Positions 44,130 through 52,759 of a stretch of DNA of 64,000 nt are shown one piece after another. Numbering within the stretch: position 1 is the stretch's first letter; each line of letters starts with the position of its first letter. This stretch comes from Citricoccus zhacaiensis (lineage in GTDB: Bacteria; Actinomycetota; Actinomycetes; Actinomycetales; Micrococcaceae). The translations under genes were made by a program, and so were the position numbers. The stretch is taken from positions 310,001 through 374,000 of the forward strand of contig NZ_BMLQ01000004.1 in assembly GCF_014645315.1 (NCBI RefSeq). Reading direction: 5' to 3'. The notes beneath the pieces were generated by a model, which was not told the origin of the DNA, ran no database searches, and saw only the letters and a list, made by a program, of their open reading frames with translations.

Positions 44130-45047
44130 TCACCGGGTGGCGGGCATCTCCGGCGTCGGCAGCTGGTGGGTCCCGGTCTGGGCCACGCCCAGTACCTCTC
44201 CCCCGGCGCGGGCGGCACCGCCGCCGTGGGACAGCACCCACAGGGTCTCCCAGACGGTCCGCGCCGTGACGGGTGCGATGCGCAGGAGGAGGCGGCCGGC
44301 ATCGCGCGAGGCGTCCGCATCCGCACCGAACACGTAGTTGCCGTTGCTCTGGGTGCTGATGAAGGCGAGGTTCACGCCGAGGGCGGAGGACGTGGACTCC
44401 CACACGAACCACGGCTCGGCCCACAGCTCCGCGAGTGCGGCGGGCGAGCCGTCCGGCGCGGGGTACAGCGGGTCGGCCACGCGGGCGGTGAACTCGTCCT
44501 CGTCCACCAGCAGCTCGCCGGCCAGCAGCGCGGGCCCGGTGCGCACACCGGCCCACGTGCAGACCTGGGAGGCCAGGGCGTCCCGCTCGGCGAGCGCCAC
44601 GGCATACCGGGAACGGCTCTGGCTCACGACGCCGGCCATCACGTCCGCGCCCGGCGCACCGGACACGGTGGAGACTTGGGCACCGGCGAGCCAGGACTGC
44701 ATCAGGGTGCGCTCGGCGCCGCACTGGCCGCGCAGGGCCAGGACGTCCTCGGCGTTGGCGACGGGGCCCATGAAGTCCTCCCCGGCAGTGTCCAGCATGC
44801 CGTCCAGGGTGAGGAACCCCTCGCGGACCAGGCGGCCGATGGCGCTGCGGTTGCGCAGGGTCGCGAAGCGGCCGAGTGAGCCGAGGTGGTGGATGGACTG
44901 CAGGACCTCGAGGTCGTTACTGCGCAGCAGGCCCGGGTCCTCCGGGCTGGTGGACTGGCGGCGGCCCTCCCCGTTGACGTGGCGCTGCAGGGCCTCGACG
45001 TCCGCGATCGGCTGCCCGGACCGGTCCTGCCGGTCAGTGGCGGACAT
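44130..45047 (-). CDS. ESX-like triad family protein, second half as a separate gene
   Basis: The 305-residue soluble protein has no recognised enzyme motif. ELWAEPWFVWESTSSALGVNLAF aligns with DLWSAPWLLW and QWWAAPWTGW in the C-terminal halves of the 8680 and 36834 products. It has five Cys-poor helical segments before this region. ATG 45047 shares one base with the stop of the upstream gene (TGATG), so the pair is coupled. It looks like the split form of the fused third triad protein. Confidence 0.62.
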   Translation of the reverse strand: MSATDRQDRSGQPIADVEALQRHVNGEGRRQSTSPEDPGLLRSNDLEVLQSIHHLGSLGRFATLRNRSAIGRLVREGFLTLDGMLDTAGEDFMGPVANAEDVLALRGQCGAERTLMQSWLAGAQVSTVSGAPGADVMAGVVSQSRSRYAVALAERDALASQVCTWAGVRTGPALLAGELLVDEDEFTARVADPLYPAPDGSPAALAELWAEPWFVWESTSSALGVNLAFISTQSNGNYVFGADADASRDAGRLLLRIAPVTARTVWETLWVLSHGGGAARAGGEVLGVAQTGTHQLPTPEMPATR

Positions 45048-45538
45048 CAGGCCACGGCCCGGAGCGGGGCGCTTTCTGCCGGGACCTCGTCCGGCGTGAA
45101 CCGGGCGCTGGCGATGGCCGCGTCGAAGACGGCCGTGAAGTACTCGTAGTCGCTGATCAGGCAGCTGGCGCTGATCTCCAGGGTGGCTCGGCCCTCGGCG
45201 AGGGCTTCCTGGACCAGCCAGCGGCGGGTGAAGATGTTGTTGCGGCCGGTCCAGCGGGTCAGGTCCATGCGGCGTGCGGGGTAGCCGCCGACGGTGCAGG
45301 TGACGTCCTCGACCACGTAGAGGCGGTCCAGGCCGCAGAGCCCGGCCGGCTCACCGGCGTAGGTGGTGGCCACGATGTTCGGGGCCAGCTCGGGTTCGAG
45401 CCCGGACCCGCCGGGCTGCAGTCCGTCCGTCAGCAGGTGCTCCGCAGACTGTGTCACGGGGGCGGTCGCCACCAGGTGAAAGCCGTCCACCGGGTACCGG
45501 ACCCAGTCCTCCGGCAGGTCCATGGTCAGCGTCCGCAT
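45047..45538 (-). CDS. LpqN/DcrB-like domain protein, first half of the triad fusion as a separate gene
   Basis: The 163-residue protein resembles the LpqN/DcrB (MOG1/PsbP-like) fold: FTRRWLVQEALAEGRATLEISAS and DYEYFTAVFDAAIASARFTPDE match HRWMLAAGRGVWVDVRAEFSGY and the following helix in the 36834 product. It has no signal peptide. GGAGGAG lies 5-6 nt before ATG 45538. A -10 box at 45615-45620 and the shared palindrome at 45639-45664 lie upstream. Confidence 0.65.
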   Translation of the reverse strand: MRTLTMDLPEDWVRYPVDGFHLVATAPVTQSAEHLLTDGLQPGGSGLEPELAPNIVATTYAGEPAGLCGLDRLYVVEDVTCTVGGYPARRMDLTRWTGRNNIFTRRWLVQEALAEGRATLEISASCLISDYEYFTAVFDAAIASARFTPDEVPAESAPLRAVA

Positions 45539-45614
45539 GCGTTCTCCTCCCGTTCACCTCCGATGCCGCGAGCGCCGGGTGCGGCCGCACCGGAAGGTGA
45601 ATTCCTCGTGAACC

Positions 45615-45620
45615 ACCGTA
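45615..45620 (-). promoter_or_regulatory. -10 box (TACGGT) for the 45538-44130 gene pair
   Basis: TACGGT on the minus strand lies 21 nt from the palindrome core at 45642-45661, the same distance as at ESX-like triad 1. Confidence 0.45.
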
Positions 45621-45638
45621 CGGGTCCACTCCTGTGAC

Positions 45639-45664
45639 CGCGATGGGGAGAACTCCCCATCGCG
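45639..45664. promoter_or_regulatory. Shared palindromic operator, copy 3
   Basis: A perfect palindrome with 11-bp arms (CGCGATGGGGA and its complement) surrounds a GAAC centre. It lies 100 bp upstream of the 45538 start and may also serve the plus-strand gene at 45831. Confidence 0.78.
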
Positions 45665-45700
45665 CCCCGGGCGAGGCTCCCCATCGCGTCCCGGGCGAGG
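45653..45700. repeat. 24-bp tandem duplication carrying operator half-sites
   Basis: Two 24-bp units starting CTCCCCATCGCG (45653-45676 and 45677-45700) differ at one base. The duplication creates an extra half-site of the shared palindrome. Confidence 0.85.
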
Positions 45701-45784
45701 GCGGTGACCCGATCCCTTCAGTCGTCCACCGCGGTTCCCTAGACTGGCGCGACCTGGCCTGAGGAGAACGTCCGAGGGGTTTGT

Positions 45785-45820
45785 CTGAAGGGCTTGCCTG
45801 AAGGGCTTGGCTGAAGGGAC
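45785..45820 (+). repeat. 13-bp tandem repeats with ribosome-site-like cores
   Basis: Three units of CTGAAGGGCTTGC type (45785, 45798, 45811) lie just before the DUF2071 gene, each containing AAGGG. Only the last is within reach of the ATG at 45831. Confidence 0.7.
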
Positions 45821-45830
45821 TGCAACCGAC

Positions 45831-46592
45831 ATGAGTGGACGAATTCCCGACCATGCCGTCCGTCTCCCCGTGAACTTCCAGGACTGGGAGTGTCTCACCT
45901 TCCTGCACTGGCCCTTCGAGGCTGACGCCGTCCAACGCCTGGTTCCCGAGGGGCTCACCGTGCAGGAGTGGGATGGGCGCACGTGGGTGGGCATCACCCC
46001 GTTCCGCATGGCGCGGGTCCGCGTCCCGGGTCTGCCGCCGCTCCCGGGATGGGGCGCCTTCCCGGAACTGAACGTGCGGGCCTACGTGCGCACCGGGGAC
46101 GGCCGGGACGGCATCTGGTTTCTCGGGATGGTCGTACCCCGGCTCACCTTCATCGCCGCCCTGCGTACCCTCGGGCTGCCCTATGAGCGTTCCCACTCAT
46201 CGGTGTCCGTGGACGGCTCGCGGTGGACCTACCGGTTCGGCACACCGCACGGGATTCGCTCCCGTCCGGACGCCTGGTTCCAGGCGGTCGTGGACGTCGG
46301 TCGGCCGCTAGACACCACCGAGCGGACGCCGCTGGTGGACAGCCTCACCGGACGGTGGACGGCCTACCACCGCCGAGCGCGCGTGCTCTGGCGGACGCCC
46401 GTCGTGCACGAGCCCTGGCCGCTACACACAGCCACGGTGACAGCCACGACCAGAAGAAGCGCCGCCGCCGCTTCCACCGGGAGCCTCACCGCGCCCCTGC
46501 ACTGGGTCGGACTACCGTCACCGGCCGAGGACCCGATCGTGCACGCCGCACCCGCCGTGCACACCCGGCTCGGAGTTCCCCGACCGGCCTGA
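45831..46592 (+). CDS. DUF2071/YqjF family protein
   Basis: The 253-residue protein has the YqjF/DUF2071 signatures FLHWPFEADAVQRLVPEGLTVQEWDGRTWVGITPF, FPELNVRAYVRTGDGRDGIWFL and an acetoacetate-decarboxylase-like beta barrel. Function is unknown for the family. ATG 45831 has AAGGGA 11 nt upstream, within tandem repeats; TTG 45807 would add 8 residues. A possible -10 (TAGACT, 45740-45745) lies upstream, downstream of the duplicated operator half-sites. Confidence 0.82.
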   Translation: MSGRIPDHAVRLPVNFQDWECLTFLHWPFEADAVQRLVPEGLTVQEWDGRTWVGITPFRMARVRVPGLPPLPGWGAFPELNVRAYVRTGDGRDGIWFLGMVVPRLTFIAALRTLGLPYERSHSSVSVDGSRWTYRFGTPHGIRSRPDAWFQAVVDVGRPLDTTERTPLVDSLTGRWTAYHRRARVLWRTPVVHEPWPLHTATVTATTRRSAAAASTGSLTAPLHWVGLPSPAEDPIVHAAPAVHTRLGVPRPA

Positions 46593-46627
46593 GCGCGACA
46601 CACGGCTTCGAGCGTGCCCGTGACCGT

Positions 46628-47440
46628 TCAGGCCGAACCGGGCCGGACGTCGTCGTCCCAGCCCTGCTGCGGGGTTGCGCAGGTCTCCCGGAAGACGAAC
46701 TGGGAGGGCCGGCGTCGTTCCCGGCTGGACCAGTCGATGGCGGGCCGGTGGGTCCGCTCGGGCAGGTAGCCCAGCCGGTAGACCGCCATCAGCTCCAGCT
46801 CGTCCGGCACGTGCAGCATCCGCACGATGCGGTCCCAGTGGTGCGGTGCCTCCATGGGGAAGGAGACGAACTGGATGCCCATGCCGAGTTCCACCGTGGT
46901 CAACCACAGGTTCTCCATCGCGGCACCCATGCTGAAGACCGAATAGAAGCCGGACAGCTCCCCGGGCCGGTACTCACCGCGTTCGAGCATGACGCCGATC
47001 AGCAGTGGTGAGCCGGCCACCAGCCTGCGGTTCTCCTCCCCGAGCTTCTGCGGCACCCGGAGTCGGTTCATCAGTTGCTGTCCCGAAGGAGTGAACGCGC
47101 GTGAGGTGAAGGGACGCAGCAGGGCGGGCAGCTTGTCGAAGAGCATGCCGCTGCGGGCCGCGTCCATCTCCTTCTGGCTGAACCGGAAGTACTTCTTGTA
47201 TCGGTCGAAGAACGTGCCCGCACCCATCACCTCGGTCATGCTCTGACCGCTGATAGCCGCCACCGTCTCGATCGTGGTGCGGTCCTCGATGAGCACGAAC
47301 CGCCACGGCTGGCTGTTGAACTGTGAGGGCGCGGCCGCCGCGGCACGGATCAGCAGCTGCTGGTGCTCGGGGCTGACGGGGTCCGGCCGGAACGGCCCGT
47401 TTGTGGTGCGCCGGTTGAACACGGCATCGAGGAATTCCAT
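46628..47440 (-). CDS. Nitroreductase family protein
   Basis: This 270-residue FMN-dependent oxidoreductase has the flavin-contact start [32 protein letters not shown], and [24 protein letters not shown]. The length exceeds classic nitroreductases because of a middle insertion ([19 protein letters not shown]). It starts 3 nt after the stop of a small membrane protein gene, so they form an operon. The substrate is unknown. Confidence 0.88.
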   Translation of the reverse strand: MEFLDAVFNRRTTNGPFRPDPVSPEHQQLLIRAAAAAPSQFNSQPWRFVLIEDRTTIETVAAISGQSMTEVMGAGTFFDRYKKYFRFSQKEMDAARSGMLFDKLPALLRPFTSRAFTPSGQQLMNRLRVPQKLGEENRRLVAGSPLLIGVMLERGEYRPGELSGFYSVFSMGAAMENLWLTTVELGMGIQFVSFPMEAPHHWDRIVRMLHVPDELELMAVYRLGYLPERTHRPAIDWSSRERRRPSQFVFRETCATPQQGWDDDVRPGSA

Positions 47441-47443
47441 GGG

Positions 47444-47773
47444 TTACCTCCAGGCCAGTAGGAGCGCGGCCGCATAGCAGGGGGCCGCCGCCAGGGCGTC
47501 GTGGGTGTGCCGGTTCAGGGGCCTCGCCCCGTGCCGCTGCAACAGGACCAGTGGAACGGCGGCCGGGACCAGGGCGACGGCGGCCGGCGACCGCTGGGCT
47601 GCGCACGTTAGAGCCGCCACGGCCGTCATCGTGACGGTCACGGTGTAGAAACCGTGATGGACCCAGCGGACGGTCGACGTATCGATCCACCGGACGGCCA
47701 CCGCGGCACCGAGCGCGCAGTTCGCCGCATAGGCGCCGGCTGCGGCCGTAACCAACCTGCGGAGCAGCGTCAT
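47444..47773 (-). CDS. Small integral membrane protein
   Basis: The 109-residue protein has about three to four hydrophobic helices (LVTAAAGAYAANCALGAAVAV, VTVTMTAVAALTCAA, PAAVALVPAAVPLVLL, and a C-terminal Ala/Leu helix). No family is recognised. GAGGAGGGCC precedes ATG 47773; the upstream 62 codons are not supported. It is first of two genes with the nitroreductase. Confidence 0.65.
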   Translation of the reverse strand: MTLLRRLVTAAAGAYAANCALGAAVAVRWIDTSTVRWVHHGFYTVTVTMTAVAALTCAAQRSPAAVALVPAAVPLVLLQRHGARPLNRHTHDALAAAPCYAAALLLAWR

Positions 47774-48050
47774 GGCCCTCCTCGTCAGCCGGTGATCATC
47801 ACGCCCATCGTGCCACACGCCGGCGCGCTCGACTCCGATCTCGGCTCCGTCCGCAGGCCAGTCCTCAACTCCCTCCCCACTGAGCCCTCTGCTCATGCGG
47901 GAACTTGCACCTTCAACCACGGGTCGGACAACGGTCATGGTGGCGTTGCGCGTGTACACCTTGCCGTGGGCTGCCGTTCACGCAGCGAGCACAGGGTAGG
48001 TGAGTCAACGGTTACCCCCGGCCGGAACCACATCCATCGGAAGGTACTTC
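47774..48050. other. Divergent intergenic region
   Basis: This is a 277-bp gap between the small membrane protein (minus) and the SLH phosphoesterase (plus). GGAAGG at its right end is the ribosome site for GTG 48051. I see no clear promoter pair or repeat. Confidence 0.45.
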
Positions 48051-50468
48051 GTGAACGCGATCACTCGCTCCCCACGCCATCGATCAGCCCGCCTGGCCGC
48101 AGGCGTTCTCGCCCTGGCCACCACCGGCGCCCTGCTCAGCCCGGCGGTCACCGCCGTCGCAGCCACGCCCATCACTGCCCAGACGTCCGCGACGGCACAG
48201 ACTGCGGAGACCGCCACTGATGCCGGCGCGGCCTGGGACGAGACGGCCTTCCGCGGCGCCGTCGAGGTCGTCGACGGCGAGGACGAGACCCCCGAGGTCC
48301 TCGAGGGCGTGGTCTTCGATGACCTGAACCAGAACTCCCAGCAGGACGAGGGCGAACCGGGCATCGCGGACGTGAGCGTGTCCAACGGCCGGGACATCGT
48401 CACCACGGACGAGGACGGCGCCTACGAGCTGCCGGCCTTCGACAACATGACCGCGTTCGTCACCCAGCCGGCCGGCTACCAGGTCCCGGTGGATGACGAG
48501 AACGTGGCCCAGTTCCACTACCACCACCTGCCCGAGGGTTCCCCGGAGCTGAAGTACGGCGGGCTGGAGCCCACCGGTGCGCTGCCGTCGGCCGTGAACT
48601 TCCCACTGGCGCAGGACGAGGACGCCGCGGCCTCCACCCAGGAGTGCTTGGTGGGCGGGGACGTGCAGACCTACACCGAGGAGGAGATCGAGTACGCCCG
48701 CGCCGGCGCGTTCGCCGACCTCGCGGCTCGCTCCGGTTATGAGAACTGCGGCGCCCTGTTCGTGGGGGACGTGGCCGGTGACGACCTGTCCCTCTACCCG
48801 GGCATCCGCACCCTGACCGAGATGATCAACGGCCCGGCCCGCTTCCTGCCCGGCAACCATGACATCGACTTCGATGCCACGGAGCAGGAGCACGCCTTCG
48901 ACTCCTACCGCGCGGGCCTCGGCCCCGAGTACTACTCGTATGACGTGGGTGACGCCCACTTCGTCGCACTGAACAACGTGGAGTACCCCTTCTCCGGTGA
49001 CACCCTGTACAACGGGGCCATTGACGAGGAGCAGATGGAGTGGCTGCGCCAGGACATCGCCAACACCCCCGAGGACAAGCTCGTGGTGATCGCTGCCCAC
49101 ATCCCGCTGCTGGGCTTCGCGGACCAGAACGGCACCCAGCACCAGACGGACCGGGTCAAGGAGATCCACGAGTTGCTCGAGGGCCGCGAGGCCATCTCTC
49201 TGGCCGGCCACGTGCACGCGATCGAGAACATGCGCGAGGGCGACAGCCTGGCCTCCTGGAAGGAGCTGTTCGACGTGGACGAGCTGCCCTTCCCTCACAT
49301 CACCGTGGGCGCCATCTCCGGTGACTGGTACTCCGGCGAGATGCTCGAGGGCGGCTACCCCACCGCCCTGCAGCGTGATGGCGCCTACCCGGGCGTGCTC
49401 ACCATGGACATCGAGGGCAACCAGGTCACCGAGCGCTTCACCCGCACCGGCGACGACGGCACCGATCAGATGGCCCTGGGCCTGAACACCCCGGCCTACC
49501 GCGGCTGGTTCGAGGAGAACATCGACTCCGAAGATCCCGCTCCGGAGTTCGAGAACCCGCTCACCGTGGGCCAGGACGAGCTGGCGGACACCTGGCTGAC
49601 CACCAACTTCTTCATGGGCGCCACCGGCTCCACCGTGGAGGTCTCCGTGGACGGCGGCGAGGCCGTGGCCGCAGAGCGCACCCAGCCGATGGAGGGCGAG
49701 GAGCAGTACGTTGGCGCCGAGTACTCGGACCCGACGGCCGTTCAGGAGCAGCTGGTGCACGGCGGGTCGGTGGCGGACCGCACTTCCCACCTGTGGCGCC
49801 TGCCCCTGTCCGAGGACCTGGAGGCCGGTGAGCACACCGCCGAGGTGACCGCCACGGACGTCCACGGCAACGTCTCCACCGAGTCCCTGACCTTCGAGGT
49901 CACCGAGGGCTCCACGGAGCCGGAAGAGCCGGTCACCTTCACGGACAACCCCGAGGGCTCGGCGTTCTACGCCCCGGTGCAGTGGATGGCCGCCAACAAC
50001 ATCTCCACCGGCTACACCGACGGCACCTTCCGCAAGTACCGGGACGTCACCCGCGCCGAAACCACCGCCTTCCTCCACCGCTACGTCAAGCCGGACTTCG
50101 AGGCCCCGGAGGACAGCCCGTTCGAGGACGTCACGGACGCCAACTCGTTCTACGATCCGATCACCTGGGCCGCCGCCGAGGAGATCACCCTGGGCTACGC
50201 CGACGGCTCCTTCCAGCCTTACCAGTCGGTGACCCGCGGCGAGTTCGCCACCTTCCTCTACCGCCTCGACGCACCCGAGCACACGGTCCCGGAGGACAGC
50301 CCCTTCGATGACCTGAACACCGGCAACATCCACTACGAGGCCATCACCTGGCTGGCCTCCCAGGGCATCACCATCGGTGACACCCACGGCCACTTCAACG
50401 AAGCCGATCCCGTCACCCGCGGCGAGATCTCCGCCTTCCTCGAACGCTACGACAACACCCAGAACTAA
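48051..50468 (+). CDS. Exported metallophosphoesterase with three SLH domains
   Basis: The 805-residue exported protein begins with a signal peptide (ending near TAVAA), then an SdrD-B-like segment (GVVFDDLNQNSQQDEGEPGI). A calcineurin-like phosphoesterase domain follows with GDVQ, FVGDVAGDD, GNHD, AAHIP and GHVH metal motifs. A beta domain comes next, then three SLH repeats (starting near FTDNPEGSAFY, FEDVTDANSFY and FDDLNTGNIHY) that attach it to the cell wall. GTG 48051 follows GGAAGG. The first motif is GDVQ rather than GDxH, so one metal ligand may differ. The substrate is unknown. Confidence 0.9.
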   Translation: MNAITRSPRHRSARLAAGVLALATTGALLSPAVTAVAATPITAQTSATAQTAETATDAGAAWDETAFRGAVEVVDGEDETPEVLEGVVFDDLNQNSQQDEGEPGIADVSVSNGRDIVTTDEDGAYELPAFDNMTAFVTQPAGYQVPVDDENVAQFHYHHLPEGSPELKYGGLEPTGALPSAVNFPLAQDEDAAASTQECLVGGDVQTYTEEEIEYARAGAFADLAARSGYENCGALFVGDVAGDDLSLYPGIRTLTEMINGPARFLPGNHDIDFDATEQEHAFDSYRAGLGPEYYSYDVGDAHFVALNNVEYPFSGDTLYNGAIDEEQMEWLRQDIANTPEDKLVVIAAHIPLLGFADQNGTQHQTDRVKEIHELLEGREAISLAGHVHAIENMREGDSLASWKELFDVDELPFPHITVGAISGDWYSGEMLEGGYPTALQRDGAYPGVLTMDIEGNQVTERFTRTGDDGTDQMALGLNTPAYRGWFEENIDSEDPAPEFENPLTVGQDELADTWLTTNFFMGATGSTVEVSVDGGEAVAAERTQPMEGEEQYVGAEYSDPTAVQEQLVHGGSVADRTSHLWRLPLSEDLEAGEHTAEVTATDVHGNVSTESLTFEVTEGSTEPEEPVTFTDNPEGSAFYAPVQWMAANNISTGYTDGTFRKYRDVTRAETTAFLHRYVKPDFEAPEDSPFEDVTDANSFYDPITWAAAEEITLGYADGSFQPYQSVTRGEFATFLYRLDAPEHTVPEDSPFDDLNTGNIHYEAITWLASQGITIGDTHGHFNEADPVTRGEISAFLERYDNTQN

Positions 50469-50528
50469 CCGCTGACGCAGTGAGCCGCTGATGCGCTAAC
50501 CGCTGACGCAGCACACCCGCTGACGCGG
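50467..50528. repeat. Four copies of a CCGCTGACGC-type repeat
   Basis: Units AACCGCTGACGCAG (50467, 50498) and variants (50482, 50515) follow the phosphoesterase stop codon. They are too short to code and do not form a stem with each other. Confidence 0.7.
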
Positions 50529-50530
50529 TC

Positions 50531-50570
50531 CAGCTCCGCCCCCGAACCGACCGGCTTGGGGGCGGAGCTG
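50531..50570 (+). terminator. Rho-independent-like terminator of the SLH phosphoesterase gene
   Basis: CAGCTCCGCCCCC (50531-50543) pairs fully with 50558-50570 around a 14-nt loop, and TTTGCC follows. Confidence 0.85.
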
Positions 50571-50591
50571 TTTGCCACCGGGAACCGGCCC

Positions 50592-50870
50592 TCACGCCAG
50601 GACGAGAAAGAGCACCCCGACGAGTCCGCCGAGGATGGAACCGAGCACCACATCGCTGACCTGGTGGCGGTCGAGGTAGACCCGTGACCAGGTAACGCCC
50701 GCCCAGCCCAGGACCGCCAGGACCGGAGCACGGATCCCAGGGTCAGGGCGTAGAAAAGGTGCCGCTGACGGCGGTGGCGGATGAACTTGTCACTGGCCAG
50801 GCCGCGGAGGGTGAGGTACAGAGAGATCCCTTGCGAGACGAGCCGATCGAACAGGAGGCACCGTGCCGCC
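50592..50870 (-). pseudogene. Broken PAP2 family phosphatase remnant
   Basis: Reading the minus strand, one frame gives LYLTLRGLASDKFIRHRRQRHLFYALTLGS region residues. After a frameshift near 50730 another frame gives LGWAGVTWSRVYLDRHQVSD and then LGSILGGLVG to a stop at 50592. The SRVYLDRHQVSDVVLG part is PAP2 motif 3. The N-terminal half, including motifs 1 and 2, is missing, and the remnant abuts the nucleotidyltransferase gene that ends at 50882. Insertion of that module probably destroyed the gene. Confidence 0.75.
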
Positions 50871-50881
50871 AGCTCTCATTC

Positions 50882-51466
50882 TCACAGGGTGTCAGCTGAT
50901 CCTGGCGCCGGGCGGCGCAGGAGTAGAGCCCTGGCGGCGGCCATCGCTTCTTCTGCAACGATCTCGTAGTTATCGACCGGCGCGCCGAGAGCCACGGAAT
51001 GTTCGCCGTACTTGTCGAACGCGAGCCTTACAAGCTCTACGGCCTGCTCAATTCCCAATGCGAGAACTATGTGTCCGAGATCCTCGATATCTTTGGTGCG
51101 CTCGGCGGCCATCTTCATCGCGGCCAGAGTGGGCAGGTCGGCGAGCCTCACCGCTGAGGATGTCCCCTCGGGTCCCGCGATCCATTGGGCTTCGTCGGGC
51201 AGGAAGGCCGCCGCGTTACGGTTCAGCCACTTCGGGGGCAGATCGTACTCCTGCGCCATATCAGCAACCACCTCGTCGACAATGTCGCCAGGGGCGTATT
51301 GCGCGTCAATATCCCCAGTCGCGCGGTCCAGCACGCCATGGAGCAGGAGGGCGGCTCCGCCGACGATCCGGATGTCCAACGTGACGCCCCGGGTCGCGAG
51401 TCGCGATTCCACCTCACGCAGCAGTTCGACGACGTCATCCCGCCGAAACTCTCGCCTGAAGATCAA
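50882..51466 (-). CDS. Nucleotidyltransferase-fold protein, toxin-like (DUF6036/AbiEii-like)
   Basis: The 194-residue protein has the minimal nucleotidyltransferase signature GGAALLLHGVLDRATGDIDAQ (Gly-Gly loop and Asp-x-Asp), and MKMAAERTKDIEDLGHIV downstream, as in AbiEii-like and DUF6036 proteins. Such proteins often act as toxins of type IV-like toxin-antitoxin pairs. The TTG at 51466 overlaps the stop of the XRE gene as TTGA; TTG 51496 is an alternative. The pair lies between tsaE and a broken PAP2 gene. Confidence 0.8.
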   Translation of the reverse strand: MIFRREFRRDDVVELLREVESRLATRGVTLDIRIVGGAALLLHGVLDRATGDIDAQYAPGDIVDEVVADMAQEYDLPPKWLNRNAAAFLPDEAQWIAGPEGTSSAVRLADLPTLAAMKMAAERTKDIEDLGHIVLALGIEQAVELVRLAFDKYGEHSVALGAPVDNYEIVAEEAMAAARALLLRRPAPGSADTL

Positions 51467-52041
51467 ACCGTTGCCAGATCCCGCTCGCGGATCCAAACAT
51501 TCATGGCTGCGATCTCGCTGGGCGTCTCACGCCGGATGAGGTCTTTCATCCGGTCGCTGACAGGATGCAGCTTTTCGGCCAGAAAGACCGGCTCGGACGA
51601 CTTCTGTGCCCGCTTGGCCCATCCAGGGACGGGGGTCTGGGTCTTGGCGGCTACCCAGCGGGTGACTGCTCCGACCGCCGCGCGGTAGGCATCGTCGTCC
51701 ACGGGCGGCGCGAGGGGCATCAGCACCCGACCCGCTGACAGAGACGCGCTGGCATACTCTCCCAACAGACGGATGGCGAAATGATAGTCGCCATCGCGGA
51801 TTGTTCGTGCGAAGTCACCGGCGAACTCGCGGGTCGCCGTGTCATCTGCCGTGATGTCCAGACCGAGGACCCGCATAGCCTTCAGCGCCAGGCCAAAGGA
51901 CGCGCCGTCCTTTCCCCCTTCCAAGTCCACGATGAACTTGCGGGAGGTGCCGATGGCGTCGGCAAGCGCCTGCTGAGTGTAGCCCTGAGCCTTCCGCCGC
52001 TCGCGCAGCGTGCGGCCGATCACCTCCGCATTCATGTCCAT
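51463..52041 (-). CDS. XRE-family helix-turn-helix protein, antitoxin-like
   Basis: The 192-residue protein has an N-terminal HTH (TLRERRKAQGYTQQALADAIGTSRKFIVDLEGGK, HipB-like) and a C-terminal domain (FLAEKLHPVSDRMKDLIRRE) often seen in antitoxins paired with nucleotidyltransferases. A 17-bp inverted repeat covers its start codon and predicted -10 (CATAAT), fitting autoregulation. The toxin-like gene is coupled downstream. An ATG 2 codons further on is an alternative start. Confidence 0.82.
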   Translation of the reverse strand: MDMNAEVIGRTLRERRKAQGYTQQALADAIGTSRKFIVDLEGGKDGASFGLALKAMRVLGLDITADDTATREFAGDFARTIRDGDYHFAIRLLGEYASASLSAGRVLMPLAPPVDDDAYRAAVGAVTRWVAAKTQTPVPGWAKRAQKSSEPVFLAEKLHPVSDRMKDLIRRETPSEIAAMNVWIRERDLATV

Positions 52042-52054
52042 AACCTCATTATGG
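52038..52054. promoter_or_regulatory. Inverted repeat over the XRE gene start (operator)
   Basis: CCATAA and TTATGG face each other across CCTCA. The repeat spans the start codon and a CATAAT-type -10, so binding by the HTH protein would block its own transcription. Confidence 0.6.
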
Positions 52055-52141
52055 CACCAAACGGTTACATTTCCACTCGTGTTCGAGGCTCATCCACTGA
52101 CAACTTCTGCCCGCAAATGGCAAGGCCAGGTCGCTGGGAGC

Positions 52142-52759
52142 TCAGCCCAGAGGCTCCGCTCCGGCCCAGCGGGGCCCATATCCGAGCACGACGGCGGTGC
52201 GCGGCTCATCCGCGCCGGTGCCGTCCTCGTCGGAGAAGTCGGTGACGATGGTTCCGGCCTCAGGATCGGCCCGCGTGCCGGCGTCGCCCGGCTCACCGCT
52301 GCCGGTGGCGCGGATCAGTTCGATGTCCAGCCAGGAGGCGTCCGGGTCGTCGGGCCAGCCCGCCAACGACTCAGCCAGTCCCCGCCCCCACTCGACCACG
52401 GTGACCGAGCCGTCCACGGTGGCGTCCAGGTCCAGGTCAGACAGCTCCCCGGCGGAGCCCAGCCGGTAGGCGTCCACGTGCACCAGGTCCGGTCCCTCCA
52501 CCATCGACGGATGGATGCGGGAGATCACGAAGGTCGGCGAGATGATGCCCTCCCGCACCCCGAGTCCGGCACCGAGGCCCTGTGTGAAGGTCGTCTTGCC
52601 CGCGCCGAGCTCACCGGTCAGGATCAGCACGTCCCCGGCCCGCAGCACGGACGCCAACCGCCGTGCCCAGTCTTGTGTTGCCTCGGCGCCGTTCAGCTCC
52701 ACCTCGATCCGCAGCACCGGATCGGGCAGTCGCGATGCTGCTCCGGTCAGATCCTTCAC
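52142..52759 (-). CDS. tsaE: tRNA threonylcarbamoyladenosine biosynthesis ATPase TsaE
   Basis: The 205-residue P-loop ATPase needed for t6A synthesis with TsaB and TsaD has Walker A GELGAGKTTFTQGLG (residues 49-63), SPTFVISRIH and VHVDAYRLG, then VTVVEWGRG. The C-terminal 50 residues are an Asp/Glu-rich extension beyond the usual length. The GTG at 52759 overlaps the alr stop as GTGA; the longer frame runs inside alr. Its partner genes are far away on the same strand. Confidence 0.95.
   Translation of the reverse strand: MKDLTGAASRLPDPVLRIEVELNGAEATQDWARRLASVLRAGDVLILTGELGAGKTTFTQGLGAGLGVREGIISPTFVISRIHPSMVEGPDLVHVDAYRLGSAGELSDLDLDATVDGSVTVVEWGRGLAESLAGWPDDPDASWLDIELIRATGSGEPGDAGTRADPEAGTIVTDFSDEDGTGADEPRTAVVLGYGPRWAGAEPLG

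Noticed and set aside
50467-50528. Possible CRISPR-like array of short repeats after the SLH gene
   Set aside because: Units are about 14 bp with 1-4 bp between them, with no spacers and no cas genes.
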